From positions 1 to 64,000 of the forward strand of contig NZ_JAATEM010000028.1 of assembly GCF_012034205.1 (NCBI RefSeq): a stretch of DNA of 64,000 nt, written 5' to 3'. Under the pieces are notes generated by a model. That model was given only the letters and a program-made list of their open reading frames with translations, had not been told where the DNA came from and did not search any database. A program made the translations under genes and the position numbers. Shown piece by piece: positions 8,166 to 16,125 of this stretch. Each line of letters begins with the position of its first letter. Position 1 is the stretch's first letter. The DNA is from Streptomyces composti. Its GTDB lineage: Bacteria; Actinomycetota; Actinomycetes; Streptomycetales; Streptomycetaceae.

Positions 8166-9030
8166 GGGCCCGGCCTTTGTCGTAGTAGGTGCGGGAGCCG
8201 GGGTCGTGCAGTGCGGCGAGGGCCGGAACATGGGCCGTATGAGCTGCCGGTTTCCGCCTCGGGGTGCGTGTTCGCCCTGGATCGAGTTCCCAAGGACTTC
8301 GTTATCGGGGCGAGGCCGGCGTAGGAGACGAGGTGGGCGGCGGTGGGGAAGCTGGTGCCGTCGCCGACGGTGACCAGCAGGATGGCGGCGGTCCTGACCG
8401 CGCCTCCGGCATCGAGGTCAGGACCTGGGAAGGAGGGGTGCTCCTCCAGCAGAGCGGCCTTGGGTCTGATCGCTTCGGCGAGTCTGCGGCGGCCGCCCTT
8501 TCACAGCGCGGCCGAGGAGCCGTAGCGTTCCAAGCAACCAGGTGACGGCGGGGTGGTCCAGGCGGGGGCCGAGGACTCGCTCCAGCGAGGGGTGGAACTG
8601 GGTGAGCAGGCCGCGTATCCGGTTAGAGGTGCGGGTGGCTTCGGCCGCGAGGTCCTCATCGAAGCCGACCAGCACGGTCAGTCGGCGGCGAGAGCGCAGG
8701 GTATGCGGCACCGTGCGAGCGGCGTCGATGACCGCGGCGTCCTTCGCGTCGGTCTTCGCCTCGCCCGGGCAGATATCGGCGATCCTGCGCATCGCGGGTC
8801 CCGGCAGCTAGGCGACCTTGCAGCCGGCGTCGCGGGTGACGGTGAGCGGGAGGGCGCCGATGGATGCGGGCTGGTCGACGATGACGAGGACGGTGCCGGA
8901 CGTCGCGGTCTTGTCGAAGACGGCCCGCAGCTTGGGCTCGCTGTTGGGCAGCTGCTCTTCGAAGATCTTCTTGCCGGCCGGGGTGAGATCCGTGACCGTC
9001 AGTCCGGGTTCGGGAATTTCCAGCCGTGCG
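8160..9030 (-). pseudogene. IS110-family transposase pseudogene (DEDD type)
   Basis: Reading the minus strand, recognisable IS110 segments occur in order. First comes LTVTDLTPAGKKIFEEQLPN and VIVDQPASIGALPL. An in-frame TAG (8808-8810) stands where a tyrosine is expected before LPGPAMRRIADICPGEAKTD. Then come AKDAAVIDAARTVPHTLR and EDLAAEATRTSNRIRGLLTQ. After the segment VTWLL near 8515 the reading frame is lost. The C-terminal half survives as AHLVSYAGLAPITKS, then after another shift SIQGEHAPRGGNRQL, then ALHDPGSRTYYDK ending near 8165. At least one nonsense codon and two frameshifts make it inactive. Its 3' end abuts the phosphopantetheinyl transferase remnant, and its 5' end abuts an IS1380-like fragment, so the N-terminal about 20 residues are missing. 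Confidence 0.8.
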
Positions 9031-9260
9031 AGGCACCTGTGATCACGTCCCTCCACGGCCAGTGTCGGGCGAGCTGCTGGATGCGGCGGCGCCTGGTGGT
9101 GACGAGAGCTGGGCGGCAGCGGAGAACAGCCGCAGTCGCAGGTCGACGGCTGGATCATCTTCAGCCAGATCTGGTTCTGCGCCGCGTCATGCAAGGCGCA
9201 GGTTGCGCAGGCCGGTGGCCCGTGCGGCGCGGACCACAGGACACGGTCTTGAGGCATCTG
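9030..9260 (-). pseudogene. IS1380-like transposase C-terminal fragment
   Basis: The minus strand carries ARATGLRNLRL, then NQIWLKMIQ, then DLRLRLFSAAAQL and, after a one-base shift, VTTRRRRIQQLARHWPWRDV. These follow the C-terminal order of IS1380-type DDE transposases, where a TGLRNLP/NQIW block is followed by LRLRLF and the LARHWPW end block. The stretch normally between NQIW and LRLRLF is deleted and a TGA interrupts the first block. It joins directly to the IS110 pseudogene, so one element probably inserted into the other or both recombined. No terminal inverted repeats were found by eye. Assignment rests on motif memory and is moderate. Confidence 0.55.
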
Positions 9261-9384
9261 CAGCGATCTGTGCGAGGACTCATGTGGGAGCGGGGTAGCC
9301 GGAAGAGCAAGGAGCGGGTCGAGGCTCCAAGAGGGCTGCCCATGAGGTCCGGAACGCTCGCACTGTCACCGCCGGCCGTGCCAC

Positions 9385-9645
9385 CTACGTGCTGGAGTCC
9401 TGAGCGCGGCGCTTCATGGATGACTTCAGGGCCAGGGTCTGGAAGTAAGCCCGTCGCGCCGCCTTGGCTCGCCTGGAGCGCTCCTGGGGCGTCAGCCGGC
9501 CCTCCGGGTCTACCTGCTTCTCGAAGCGTTCGAGGAAGGCGTCACGGGCCGACTGGGTCGCCTTGGAGGGGTCGTCCTCCTTGGCCCACCTGGCGTACGC
9601 GGCGGCCCGCGCCTTCGTGCTGCGCTGCTCCGGGGTCATGATCAC
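9385..9645 (-). CDS. Small basic hypothetical protein, mobile-element type
   Basis: A protein of 86 residues (84 from a second ATG at 9639). It is rich in Arg, Ala and Lys with a repeated pattern: TPEQRSTKARAAAYARWAK and later LTPQERSRRAKAARRAYFQT, so the protein looks like two related helical hairpins. The same kind of protein, with an ARAAFL-FE-VDP-G-L--ER-RRA--A--AYF arrangement, is known to me from actinomycete phage and integrative-element contexts. No enzyme or DNA-binding fold can be claimed. It sits between transposase debris and a broken integrase, on the same strand as the integrase. Confidence 0.6.
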   Translation of the reverse strand: MIMTPEQRSTKARAAAYARWAKEDDPSKATQSARDAFLERFEKQVDPEGRLTPQERSRRAKAARRAYFQTLALKSSMKRRAQDSST

Positions 9646-9789
9646 TCTATTCTGTTGTCTCGATCAGCATCTGTTCGATTTGGAATAAATCTTGATCTTG
9701 TGGTCAATCGCTGTTGCACACCGTAAACCGTGCGCCGTGGATTGAAACGCCCAGAGCCCACGTGATCGGTAAGCAGGGGTGCGTATGGA

Positions 9790-10682
9790 TCACCAGTCGC
9801 CCAGGTTGAGCTTCCTCGACTCGCTGATCGCCCGCCGCTGGCTGGTCGCCCCGGTGTATCGGTCGATCATGTCCCGGCGCTCCCACCCGAACATGTGCAT
9901 CAGCCCAGGCTCGGAACCTCCGGCGTCCAGCCACCTGCCGGCCGCCGTGTGTCGCAACACGTGTGGGGTGAACTGTTCGACGCCGGCGGCCTTGGCTCGA
10001 AGCTTGAGGGCGCTGTACAGGGCCTGGTAGGAGAACCGCGCTGCCGGTCGCCCAGCCACAGTTCCGGCAGATGTGCCATGCGGTGGGTGCTGCGGCCCCG
10101 ACGGACGTAGCGGTCGATGGACAAGCCGGTCTTGGGACCGAACGACACCGTCCTACCCTTGCCTCCCTTGCCCCGCCGTACGACCGCTTCGCCAGCCCGC
10201 AGGTTGATGTCCTCGGTGGTCATCGCCACCACCTCGCCGGCCCGCATGCCGGTCTCGGCCATCAGCCGGATGATCGCCTCGTCACGCAACCCACGGAAGT
10301 CGTTGCCGCACACCTTGGCCAGGCGGTTCAGCTCGTCCTCGTCCAGCTCGGGTATCACCTTGCGGTCGAGCTTCGGGGGCTTCAGCGTCGCGAGGGCGTC
10401 GACCTCGATTTCGCCCTCGTCTGCCAGCCACGCGGAGAAGCGTCGTACGGCAAGCTGCCGTGACCTGGCCGTAGCGGCGGACGCCCCGGAGTCGAGCAGG
10501 TGGGCCACGAACTTGTTCACCGGGGGCCTGTCGAGGGACGGCTCGCACCCTTCCTGCTCCGCCCACCGGATGAAGGCCTTCACCCCGTCGCTGTACGTCT
10601 TCATCGTCTGGGGGCTCTTCCTCTCGGCGGACAGATGGAGCTGCCAGGAGTCGAGAAGTGACTGTATGTCCCTTATGTTCAT
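9790..10682 (-). pseudogene. Tyrosine recombinase/integrase with a frameshift near 10040
   Basis: From ATG 10682 the minus strand encodes an N-terminal SAM-like core-binding domain (DIQSLLDSWQLHLSAERKSP, TMKTYSDGVKAFIRWAEQEG) and the catalytic domain with the first Arg in ETGMRAGEVV. The frame then runs off after PELWLGDRQ. The rest, FSYQALYSALKLRAKAAGVE, FTPHVLRHTAAG (the HxxR box) and the nucleophile Tyr in MIDRYTGAT, is in another frame ending at 9790. One missing base around 10035-10045 (GDRQ followed by RFSYQ) accounts for the break. All four key residues are otherwise present, so a recent lesion or sequencing error is possible. The gene marks the hrdB-proximal end of the accessory block and probably mediated its integration. 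Confidence 0.8.
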
Positions 10683-10732
10683 GGTCGCCGATCCTACGTC
10701 GATATCTTCAGTAGGAGCGCTGTGCTCAACCA

Positions 10733-10776
10733 AAAAGGCCCCGGCCCGCACCATAAGTGCAGGTCAGGGCCCTTTT
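10733..10776. terminator. Bidirectional terminator after hrdB
   Basis: An A5 tract, then GGCCCCGGCC, a 14-base loop, then GGTCAGGGCC and a C-T5 tract form an imperfect GC-rich hairpin flanked by A and T runs. It can act on both strands. It lies 13 bp beyond the hrdB stop and directly upstream of the integrase pseudogene. Confidence 0.75.
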
Positions 10777-10788
10777 TAGCGTCCGGTC

Positions 10789-12324
10789 CTAGTCGAGGTA
10801 GTCGCGCAGCACCTGGGAGCGGGAGGGGTGGCGCAGCTTCGACATCGTCTTGGACTCGATCTGGCGGATGCGCTCACGCGTCACGCCGTACACCTTGCCG
10901 ATCTCGTCGAGGGTCTTCGGCTGACCGTCGGTGAGACCGAAGCGCATGGAGACGACGCCCGCCTCGCGCTCGGACAGGGTGTCGAGCACCGAGTGCAGCT
11001 GCTCCTGCAGCAGGGTGAAGCTCACCGCGTCGGCCGGGACGACCGCCTCGGAGTCCTCGATGAGGTCGCCGAACTCGCTGTCGCCGTCCTCGCCCAGCGG
11101 GGTGTGCAGGGAGATCGGCTCGCGGCCGTACTTCTGGACCTCGATGACCTTCTCCGGGGTCATGTCGAGCTCCTTGGCCAGCTCCTCCGGGGTGGGCTCG
11201 CGGCCCAGGTCCTGGAGCATCTGGCGCTGGACGCGCGCGAGCTTGTTGATGACCTCGACCATGTGCACCGGGATACGGATGGTGCGCGCCTGGTCGGCCA
11301 TCGCGCGGGTGATCGCCTGACGGATCCACCAGGTGGCGTACGTGGAGAACTTGTAGCCCTTGGTGTAGTCGAACTTCTCGACCGCGCGGATCAGGCCGAG
11401 GTTGCCCTCCTGGATCAGGTCCAGGAAGAGCATGCCGCGGCCGGTGTAGCGCTTGGCCAGGGAGACCACCAGACGGAGGTTGGCCTCCAGCAGGTGGTTC
11501 TTGGCGCGGCGGCCGTCCTCGGCGATGATCTCGAGTTCGCGCTTGAGCTTCGGCGCCAGCTTGTCGGAGTTGGCCAGCTTGTCCTCGGCGAACAGACCCG
11601 CCTCGATGCGCTTGGCCAGCTCGACCTCCTGCTCGGCGTTGAGCAGGGGGACCTTGCCGATCTGCTTGAGGTAGTCCTTGACCGGGTCGGCGGTGGCACC
11701 GGCGGCGGCGACCTGCTGGGCGGGCGCGTCGTCCTCGTCCTCGTCGGAGAGCACGAAGCCGGCGCTCTCGGCGCTCTCGGGCTCCTCGGCGACCTTGGTG
11801 TCCTCGAGGACCTCGTCGTCGACCAGCTCGACGTCGTCCTTCTTGGCCGCCGCCTTCTTGGCGGTGGCCTTCTTCGCCGCGGTCTTCTTGGTGGCCGCCT
11901 TCTTGGCGGTGGTCTTCTTGGCAGCCGTCTTCTTGGCGGGTGCCTTCTCCTCGGCGGCCGGCTCGGCGGCGGACTCCGCGGCGGGCGTGGCGGTGGCGGT
12001 GGCCTTGCGGGTGGACGACGCCTTCGCCGCGACCGTCTTCTTGGTGGCGGTGCGCTTGGCCGGACTCTTCGCTGCGACGCTCTTTCGGGTCCGCTTGGGC
12101 TCTGCGGCACTGACCATCAGCGTCACACCCTCTTCCTCGAGGATCTGGTTGAGGCTGCGCAGTACGTTCTTCCACTGAGTGGCCGGAATCTGGTCAGCTT
12201 CGAAGGCCCGACGCACGTCATCGCCGGCGATCTGCCCCTCAGCCTTTCCCCGCTCAATGAGCGCCATGACAGAGACGGACTCGGCGATCTCCGGCGGGAG
12301 CGTACGGGATGTGCTGGCCGACAC
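10789..12324 (-). CDS. hrdB: Principal RNA polymerase sigma factor HrdB
   Basis: 511 residues from GTG 12324 (GAGGTTGTTC upstream), the same length as I recall for S. coelicolor HrdB; the frame upstream is open but non-homologous. The N-terminal part is region 1.1 (LPPEIAESVSVMALIERGKA), followed by a long Lys/Ala-rich linker (about 75-162) built from KKTAAKK-type repeats and an acidic stretch (163-200). Region 1.2 begins at DPVKDYLKQIGKVPLLN, region 2 has KFSTYATWWIRQAITRAM, region 3 has GREPTPEELAKELDM, and region 4.2 has VTRERIRQIESKTMSKLRHP. This is the essential group 1 sigma factor. Its usual downstream neighbours are replaced here by an accessory block. Confidence 0.98.
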   Translation of the reverse strand: MSASTSRTLPPEIAESVSVMALIERGKAEGQIAGDDVRRAFEADQIPATQWKNVLRSLNQILEEEGVTLMVSAAEPKRTRKSVAAKSPAKRTATKKTVAAKASSTRKATATATPAAESAAEPAAEEKAPAKKTAAKKTTAKKAATKKTAAKKATAKKAAAKKDDVELVDDEVLEDTKVAEEPESAESAGFVLSDEDEDDAPAQQVAAAGATADPVKDYLKQIGKVPLLNAEQEVELAKRIEAGLFAEDKLANSDKLAPKLKRELEIIAEDGRRAKNHLLEANLRLVVSLAKRYTGRGMLFLDLIQEGNLGLIRAVEKFDYTKGYKFSTYATWWIRQAITRAMADQARTIRIPVHMVEVINKLARVQRQMLQDLGREPTPEELAKELDMTPEKVIEVQKYGREPISLHTPLGEDGDSEFGDLIEDSEAVVPADAVSFTLLQEQLHSVLDTLSEREAGVVSMRFGLTDGQPKTLDEIGKVYGVTRERIRQIESKTMSKLRHPSRSQVLRDYLD

Positions 12325-12792
12325 GAACAACCTCTCGGAACGTTGGAAAACGGCTTCCGGCTCTGCCCACCGTGGGCAGGAGCCGACCGCCGGCTTGGGG
12401 ATGGGCCGACGGCGCGGGCGGGCGCCGGGGAGAAGCACAGCGCCATGAACGGCGTCCGTATTCCCTCCGCGGCTGTCACCTCTTAGGTCATCGCGTTCCT
12501 TCCAGGAGCGTTACGCCCATTCCGCGTGGCCCGAGTCACATCCCATAAGCGCCCATAAGTTGTCATTAGGGGACAATTACGGCCACTGGTGGTCGAGACC
12601 GTCACGCCGAGGCATCGCGATGCGGTCCCGGAGCGGCCCGGCCGTCCCCCGTGGCAGCCGGTGCCGCGTCCTCCGCGGCACCCGGCGCCCCGGCGGGGTC
12701 TCCGGTCCGCGGGGATCGTCCCGCACCTGCCCGTCTCATCCCACGATCACTTCACATCCACCCCCTACCCGCTGCCGGACACCCCACCCCTA

Positions 12793-12890
12793 CCCGGTGC
12801 GGAACACCCGATTCCTGTCCGGCACGGAGACCGGATGCCTGTCCGGTACGAAAGATCGGATGCCTGTCCCGTGCGGAAGACCGGATGCCT
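12793..12890. repeat. Four degenerate 24-25 bp tandem repeats
   Basis: The units end in GACCGGATGCCT, GATCGGATGCCT, GACCGGATGCCT and, for the first and most diverged, ACCCGATTCCT, each preceded by GTCCGG/CACGG-like sequence. They begin near 12793, 12817, 12841 and 12866. They lie far upstream of the hrdB start on the non-coding side. Whether they bind a regulator is unknown. Confidence 0.7.
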
Positions 12891-13028
12891 GCTCTCTCGT
12901 CCGGTTGCCCCTGATCCTGTCCGTGATCCTGTCCGGGGGTCCCGGCCGGCGGCGGGTTCCCCCTCACCGTCGGACCCCGCCGGATCGGCGAGGATCCCGC
13001 GGGGTCCGACAGGAGGGCGGCCCGGCGT

Positions 13029-13065
13029 CCGGGCGTTGCCACAGGAGGGGGATGGCAACGCCCGG
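13029..13065 (-). terminator. whiH terminator hairpin
   Basis: CCGGGCGTTGCCA (13029-13041) pairs perfectly with TGGCAACGCCCGG (13053-13065) around an 11-base loop. It lies 22 bp past the whiH stop. There is no clear U tract, as is common in Streptomyces. Confidence 0.75.
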
Positions 13066-13087
13066 CGGGGCCGCGGGCGGAACGCGG

Positions 13088-13975
13088 TCAGTGCTCGCGG
13101 GGGGCGGGCACCACGCGTTCCACGTCGGGGTGGACCGTCAGGAGCTGGCGCATGGCCGCCTCGGCCGCCGCGCCGTCGCCGCTCGCGAGAGCGTCGACGA
13201 TCCGGCCGTGGTGCGCCACCGAGGACTCGTTCGGCCGCTCGCAGCCGGTGACCGGGCCGCCCGAGACCTGGAGCGCGGCGGAGACGATGCCGGACAGGTG
13301 CTCGAGCATGCGGTTGCCGGCGACCTGGATCAGCAGGGAGTGGAACTCGGAGTCGGCGCGCGCGAAGGTGAGCGCGTCGCTCTGGGCGACGGCGTGGCTC
13401 ATGATGTCGACCATCGCGGACAGCCGCTGCTGGACGTCCTCGCGCCCGTGTCCGGCGGCCAGGCGGGCGGCCAGCGGCTCGATCGTCCAGCGCAGCTCGC
13501 TCAGCTCACGGCGCTGATTGTCGCGCTGCGGCCCGAAGGCCCGCCACTCGATGATGTCCGGGTCCAGCAGGTTCCAGTCGCTGACGGGGCGCACCCGGGT
13601 GCCGACGTTGGGGCGGGCGCTGACCAGGCCCTTGGCCTCCAGGACGCGGAGCGACTCGCGGACGACGGTGCGGGAGACCTCGAAGCGCTGGCCGATCTCC
13701 TCGGGCACCAGCGGGCGGTCGGCACCCAGGTCGCCGGAGACGATCATCTGTCCCAGCTGCTGGACGAGTTGGCCGTGCAGTCCGCGGCCGCGGCTGCCCG
13801 CGGCCCGCCGGCTCACCCGGTTCAGCTCGGGGTCCGCGCCGTCCCAGACGGGTGCCCCGCCGCGGTCGACGGCGGGCGCCTCCTCAAAGGGGTAGCGGTC
13901 GAGTTCGCCCGGGCTCGCGAGGCCGGAGTCTGCGGAGCGGGCGGCGGTCATCATGGTGTGCGCAAGGGTACTCAC
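13088..13975 (-). CDS. whiH: GntR-family (FadR type) sporulation regulator WhiH
   Basis: 295 residues from GTG 13975, with AAAGGATGC before it. An N-terminal tail of about 75 residues is followed by a GntR winged helix (LHGQLVQQLGQMIVSGDLGA, VSRTVVRESLRVLEAKGLV, RPNVGTRV) and an all-helical FCD effector domain with metal-binding type residues (ELSELRWTIEPLAARLAA, ADSEFHSLLIQVAGN, AHHGRIVDALASGD). FCD domains usually bind a small carboxylate. The position directly upstream of hrdB is that of whiH (SCO5819) in S. coelicolor, where the product is needed for septation in aerial hyphae; the name rests on this order and family, not on a search. Confidence 0.8.
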   Translation of the reverse strand: MSTLAHTMMTAARSADSGLASPGELDRYPFEEAPAVDRGGAPVWDGADPELNRVSRRAAGSRGRGLHGQLVQQLGQMIVSGDLGADRPLVPEEIGQRFEVSRTVVRESLRVLEAKGLVSARPNVGTRVRPVSDWNLLDPDIIEWRAFGPQRDNQRRELSELRWTIEPLAARLAAGHGREDVQQRLSAMVDIMSHAVAQSDALTFARADSEFHSLLIQVAGNRMLEHLSGIVSAALQVSGGPVTGCERPNESSVAHHGRIVDALASGDGAAAEAAMRQLLTVHPDVERVVPAPREH

Positions 13976-14138
13976 GCATCCTTTGTCGGCGCCGGTTCCA
14001 ACTCCCTTGAGGGCTTTGGTGAAAAGCACACGAAAGGGTGATCGCTCACGCCGTCGCAATTGACGCCTTATCGGAAAGAAATGGGCTTTCCCCGGGGAGT
14101 TGTGCGCACGGGCGAACCGATATCGGCATTGACGGTCG

Positions 14139-16043
14139 TCATCGGACCCGGCTGCGCAGATTCGTGAGCAGATATGCGCACAGCAGCGCGGCGACCGACA
14201 ACGCCATTGCCCCGCCCACGGGTTGAGCGACCAGCCGCAGAACGCCCTCGAGGTAGCGCTCCCCGCCGAAGGGCCACCCGAGCGGGAACAGCTCGCGCAC
14301 CCGTGCCGGGAATCCGGCCGCCGCACGCACCGACGACCCCCGCGACACCCACTGCACGAGCGGCACCACGAGCAGCGGCACGGCGAGCACCGCGGCCAGC
14401 CCCGCCGCGGTGGACCGGAAGACCCCCGCGGCCAGCACGCCGGCCCAGGCGCAGCCGGTCACCAGCCCCAGCCAGCTCGCACCGAGCGCGAGCCAGTCGT
14501 CCGGCACCTCGACGAGCTCGCCCCCATGGATCAGATAGAGCACCTCGGCGTCGCAGCCGACGGTCAGCACGGCCAGCAGCAGGGCGATCAGGGAGGCCAC
14601 CAGGAGCTTGGCGGTCAGCAGCCCGAGCCGCCGTGGCACCGTGCCGCGGTCCGCCGCCAGGGCGGGGTGACGGAACTCGTCGCCGAAGGCCAGCGCGCCG
14701 AGCAGGCCCGCCCCGAGCGCCGCGGGCGGCAACGGCAGCTCCCGCGGCCAGGCGGCCAGCAGCCGCGGCTGCGGCGTGTGCCCGAGCCGCGCCGACAGCA
14801 CGGCGGTGAGCACGGAGGCGATCAGGACCGCGGCCCCGATGCCGAACCCGGTGCCGATGCCGGCCGCCCGCCGGATCTCGTAGCGCAGCGGTCGCAGCGG
14901 GCCGGGCGCGGGGCGGACGGTGATGGGGGGCGGAAGCTCGGAGAGCGCGGCGGGTGCGGGGGAGGACACATCGGCGGTCCCGGGGGTGTCGGAGGCTCCT
15001 GGGGTGTGGCGGAGCGCGGTGCTGTTGGCTCCTGCCGATGCGCGCGGCCGGCTGCCGGCGGGTGCGGTGGCTGGGCTTTCGGCGACGGAGTCGGCGGCCC
15101 CCGCCACTCCGGCGTCACCGGCCGGGGAATCGGACGTCTCGGGCGGGGGCGTTGCGCCCGGGCCCATGTCTCCGATCTCGTCCGCGAGTTGGTGCACCAC
15201 GATGCCGTGCCGGAACGCCGTCTCGCCGACTGCGGCGCAGCTGCTGCCGTAGACGGAGAGACGGTTGCCGTCCTCCTGTACGACCTCGACCGAACGCCGC
15301 GCGGCGCGGGCCTCCTTGGCCAGCAGGGCCGAGAGGCGGGCGGCGTGCGGGCTGCGCACGCCGACGCGGGGCCGGAGCCGGGCGCGCGCGAAGTGGGCGG
15401 TCTCCTGGTCGGCGACGACCCTCCCCTGCTCCAGGGTGATCACCCGGTCCGAGATCCGGGCCGCCTCCTTGGGGTCGGCCGTGGTGCACAGCACCGTGCC
15501 GCCCTGCTCCGCGTACGTCCGCACGACGCCGTACAGCCAGCGGTTCTCACGGACGGAGAGACCGTGCGCGAGGTCGTCGAGGACGAGCGTGTGCGGGTCC
15601 GCCAGCAGGGCGCAGGCCAGGCCGAGACGGCGGTCGAGTCCACGGGAGAGGGTGCCGAGCCGTTCGTCGCGCAGGCTCACCAGGCCCATGGTCTCCAGCA
15701 CTTCGTCGGCCCGGCGGGCGGGCAGTCCCGCGGCGGCGCACAGCATGCGGAGATGTCCCCGCACGGTGCGGGCCGGGTGCCCCGGCACCTCGCCGAGCAG
15801 TACGCCGACCTCGCGGGCGGGGTGGTCGATGCGGTGCAGGGGCCGGCCTCTGAAGTAGGTGATGCCACGGCCGGGTTGCAGCTCGAGCATGAGTCGCAGC
15901 GTTGTCGTCTTGCCGGCGCCCGGCGCTCCGAGCAGCACGGTCACTCGCCCCGCGGGCGCCTCGAAGGAGACGTCGTCGACCGCGGGCGGCAGCTCTTTGC
16001 GGGGGTTGCTGGTCAATCCGATGGCCTGGATCATCCGAAGCAA
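14139..16043 (-). CDS. ABC transporter: fused ATP-binding and membrane protein
   Basis: 634 residues (631 from a second ATG at 16034, MIQAIGLTSNP). The N-terminal domain is an ABC ATPase: Walker A GAPGAGKTTTLRL near 40, a D-loop and Walker B VLDDLAHGLS, and a signature position that reads LSRGLDRRL instead of LSGGQ. A long Ala/Pro/Gly/Ser-rich linker (about 285-380) leads to a membrane part with roughly five or six hydrophobic segments (IGAAVLIASVLTAVLSARLG, LLVASLIALLLAVLTVG and others), of the ABC-2 type. The protein would drive export or act on membrane processes; the substrate is unknown. Walker B has DD-L-A rather than DEP, so turnover may be altered. It sits 163 bp upstream of whiH on the same strand. 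Confidence 0.8.
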   Translation of the reverse strand: MLRMIQAIGLTSNPRKELPPAVDDVSFEAPAGRVTVLLGAPGAGKTTTLRLMLELQPGRGITYFRGRPLHRIDHPAREVGVLLGEVPGHPARTVRGHLRMLCAAAGLPARRADEVLETMGLVSLRDERLGTLSRGLDRRLGLACALLADPHTLVLDDLAHGLSVRENRWLYGVVRTYAEQGGTVLCTTADPKEAARISDRVITLEQGRVVADQETAHFARARLRPRVGVRSPHAARLSALLAKEARAARRSVEVVQEDGNRLSVYGSSCAAVGETAFRHGIVVHQLADEIGDMGPGATPPPETSDSPAGDAGVAGAADSVAESPATAPAGSRPRASAGANSTALRHTPGASDTPGTADVSSPAPAALSELPPPITVRPAPGPLRPLRYEIRRAAGIGTGFGIGAAVLIASVLTAVLSARLGHTPQPRLLAAWPRELPLPPAALGAGLLGALAFGDEFRHPALAADRGTVPRRLGLLTAKLLVASLIALLLAVLTVGCDAEVLYLIHGGELVEVPDDWLALGASWLGLVTGCAWAGVLAAGVFRSTAAGLAAVLAVPLLVVPLVQWVSRGSSVRAAAGFPARVRELFPLGWPFGGERYLEGVLRLVAQPVGGAMALSVAALLCAYLLTNLRSRVR

Positions 16044-16125
16044 GATAGCGCGCCAAATCGGATTTTTCGGGAATCACCGGGCCTGCCGGGACGACCTTGG
16101 GCTGCCGCTGCCCACTGGAGTGCTC

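Larger units (their letters stand above)
12325..13087. other. Intergenic region upstream of hrdB and downstream of whiH
   Basis: No gene is convincing in these 763 bases. It holds the hrdB promoter region; the AT-richer stretch around 12541-12580, with two CCCATAAG direct repeats and GTTGTCATTAGGGGACAATT, is the most promoter-like. It also contains degenerate 24-25 bp tandem repeats (12793-12890), a 12-bp inverted repeat (12969-12980 with 12999-13010) and the whiH terminator (13029-13065). Confidence 0.6.

Noticed and set aside
9258..9384. A remnant of another transposase or a short gene end on the plus strand
   Set aside because: One frame ends GRATYVLES at a stop near 9405, but too little remains to name a family.
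9646..9789. A tRNA gene or attachment site beside the recombinase
   Set aside because: No cloverleaf, no CCA-adjacent acceptor pairing and no direct repeat of a tRNA end were found by eye.
10828..12486. A 552-codon open frame opposite hrdB
   Set aside because: It mirrors the Lys/Ala-rich linker and sigma domains; no start signal and composition (Leu/Gly/Val/Asp) is typical of antisense.
13976..14326. An N-terminal extension of WhiH by over 100 residues
   Set aside because: The frame is open but the sequence is Arg/Ser/Cys-rich and non-homologous; GTG 13975 has a suitable ribosome binding site.
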